DNA of 21,692 bases from Chloroflexota bacterium (GTDB lineage Bacteria > Chloroflexota > Anaerolineae > Anaerolineales > UBA4823): contig JAEWYL010000208.1 of NCBI GenBank assembly GCA_023395675.1, positions 1 through 21,692 on the forward strand. Reading direction: 5' to 3'. The first letter of the stretch is position 1. Every line of letters begins with the position of its first letter. The position numbers and the translations under genes are program-made. Positions 21,130 through 21,692 of this stretch are shown here, in pieces. The notes under the pieces are model-generated. The model did not search any database, was not told the DNA's origin, and was given only the letters and a program-made list of their open reading frames with translations.

Positions 21130-21369
21130 ATGGATTACGGAATGATCGGCAAGATCGAAAAAGCGAAGCGCTACGCCCAGGAACGTGATCGGATTCAGTT
21201 TCACTCCATGAGTGTGACTTTTGACGGTGAGAATAACCCCCATACCGTTACCATGTCGGATGGTATCTGGAACTGCGACTGTTCCTTCTTCCAGACCCGC
21301 GGCCGCTGCAGCCACACGATGGCTATGGAGCAAATTTTGGACGGCATGCTTCCCGAAGCGATCGCCTGA
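21130..21369 (+). CDS. SWIM zinc-finger mini-protein
   Basis: A 79-aa protein consisting almost entirely of a SWIM-type zinc finger. The ligands are C49, C51, C60 and H62 in WNCDCSFFQTRGRCSHTMAM (CxCx8CxH). They are preceded by a short helix (KIEKAKRYAQERDRI) and two strands (FHSMSVTFDGE, HTVTMSDG). SWIM domains bind DNA or proteins, and in larger proteins accompany helicases and transposases. Here the domain stands alone. The start ATG 21130 has AAGGAGA about 8 nt upstream. It may be expressed by read-through of the terminator at 21033-21062. Function unknown. Confidence 0.85.
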   Translation: MDYGMIGKIEKAKRYAQERDRIQFHSMSVTFDGENNPHTVTMSDGIWNCDCSFFQTRGRCSHTMAMEQILDGMLPEAIA

Positions 21370-21397
21370 CCCTTCCCGATTAAAAGAAAACCCCTGC

Positions 21398-21431
21398 CAA
21401 TCACCCCGGGAAGGCAAACCCGGGGTGATTG
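21398..21431. terminator. Stem-loop between convergent SWIM and YigZ-like genes
   Basis: CAATCACCCCGGG (21398-21410) pairs perfectly with its complement at 21419-21431 around an 8-nt loop. On the - strand a GGGGTTTTCTTTT tract follows after a few bases, and on the + strand the T-run is poor. It is best read as a terminator for the leftward gene and possibly bidirectional. Confidence 0.6.
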
Positions 21432-21455
21432 CTTACCGGTAGCTGCTTGTTGGGG

Positions 21456-21692
21456 TCAGTCCTGCGTCTGGACCGGCGAAAGCACCGTGCCGGTCTCGAT
21501 AATCTCAACGCTCAGCCTGCCGGCAGAGAGCTCCTGCAGCGCGTCCTGAAAGGCCGGCAGCGCCGCCACCGGAAATCTGGCGGTCAGAGTCACCCCGGCG
21601 CCGAAATCCTCGTCCAGCAGCGCCCCACCCTGGCTCTGCACCAGCAGGCGGGCGCGCTCCAGGAAGCTGTAGGGCAGCTCGAACATGACGGT
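21456..21692 (-). CDS. YigZ/IMPACT-family protein, C-terminal part (cut by window edge)
   Basis: Only the last ~78 residues are present; the reading frame is open to the window end (TVMFELPYSFLERARLLV...), so the gene begins outside. The visible piece matches the small alpha/beta C-terminal domain (DUF1949-like) of YigZ/UPF0029 proteins: FELPYSFLERARLLVQSQGG, EDFGAGVTLTARFPVA, LSAGRLSVEIIETG. The catalytic or RNA-binding N-terminal IMPACT domain is not in the window. Family members are linked to translation regulation and ribosome-associated functions, but the role is not firmly known. The Met at 21686 is not the true start. Confidence 0.72.
   Translation of the reverse strand, partial: TVMFELPYSFLERARLLVQSQGGALLDEDFGAGVTLTARFPVAALPAFQDALQELSAGRLSVEIIETGTVLSPVQTQD

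Overview
This is a GC-rich bacterial chromosome segment with dense, mostly operonic gene content. It contains no rRNA or tRNA genes, no insertion sequences, no phage structural genes and no CRISPR array. The mix of genes (L10/L12 ribosomal proteins behind a classical L10 leader, a lipoprotein cytochrome c, a NurA/HerA pair, HIT and SWIM mini-proteins, endonuclease V, a holin-like membrane protein) and the protein style suggest a member of the Chloroflexota, probably close to Anaerolineae. That placement is inference from family composition and not from a marker-gene comparison.

Left part (1-4700, + strand): an L10-binding leader and an intrinsic attenuator precede rplJ and rplL, and a strong terminator closes the unit. 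A second unit encodes a lipoprotein mono-heme cytochrome c, class II fructose-bisphosphate aldolase, ribose-5-phosphate isomerase A and ribulose-phosphate 3-epimerase, a compact sugar-phosphate interconversion set.

Middle-left (4700-9560): a gene-free stretch of about 750 bp is filled by three tandem copies of a roughly 225-231 bp unit built from alternating palindromes. An OmpR-type response regulator and its membrane histidine kinase follow, closed by a long bidirectional terminator. A convergent four-helix membrane protein and a rightward lytic transglycosylase diverge from a 430-bp regulatory region. That region holds strong sigma70-type promoters, inverted repeats and a GAAC-N4-GTTC (LexA-type) site.

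Middle-right (9575-18136, - strand): nine collinear genes run leftward. The first four in transcription order are NurA nuclease, a small HAS-barrel-like protein, a two-domain DinB protein and a HerA-type ATPase, which suggests a DNA-end processing module. Aldo/keto reductase, an Asp-box beta-propeller, a short-chain dehydrogenase, a phosphotransferase and a HIT hydrolase follow. The promoter region of nurA carries an imperfect LexA-type box, consistent with a DNA-damage role.

Right end (18434-21692): a GNAT protein, endonuclease V, a four-helix holin-like protein, a candidate ~95-nt structured RNA with its own promoter and terminator, a SWIM zinc-finger mini-protein, and the edge-truncated C-terminal part of a YigZ/IMPACT-family protein on the - strand.

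The items that most merit a second look are the composite palindromic repeat array, the NurA-HAS-DinB-HerA module with its SOS-like operator, the LexA-like control region near 8600, and the small RNA at about 20967-21062.
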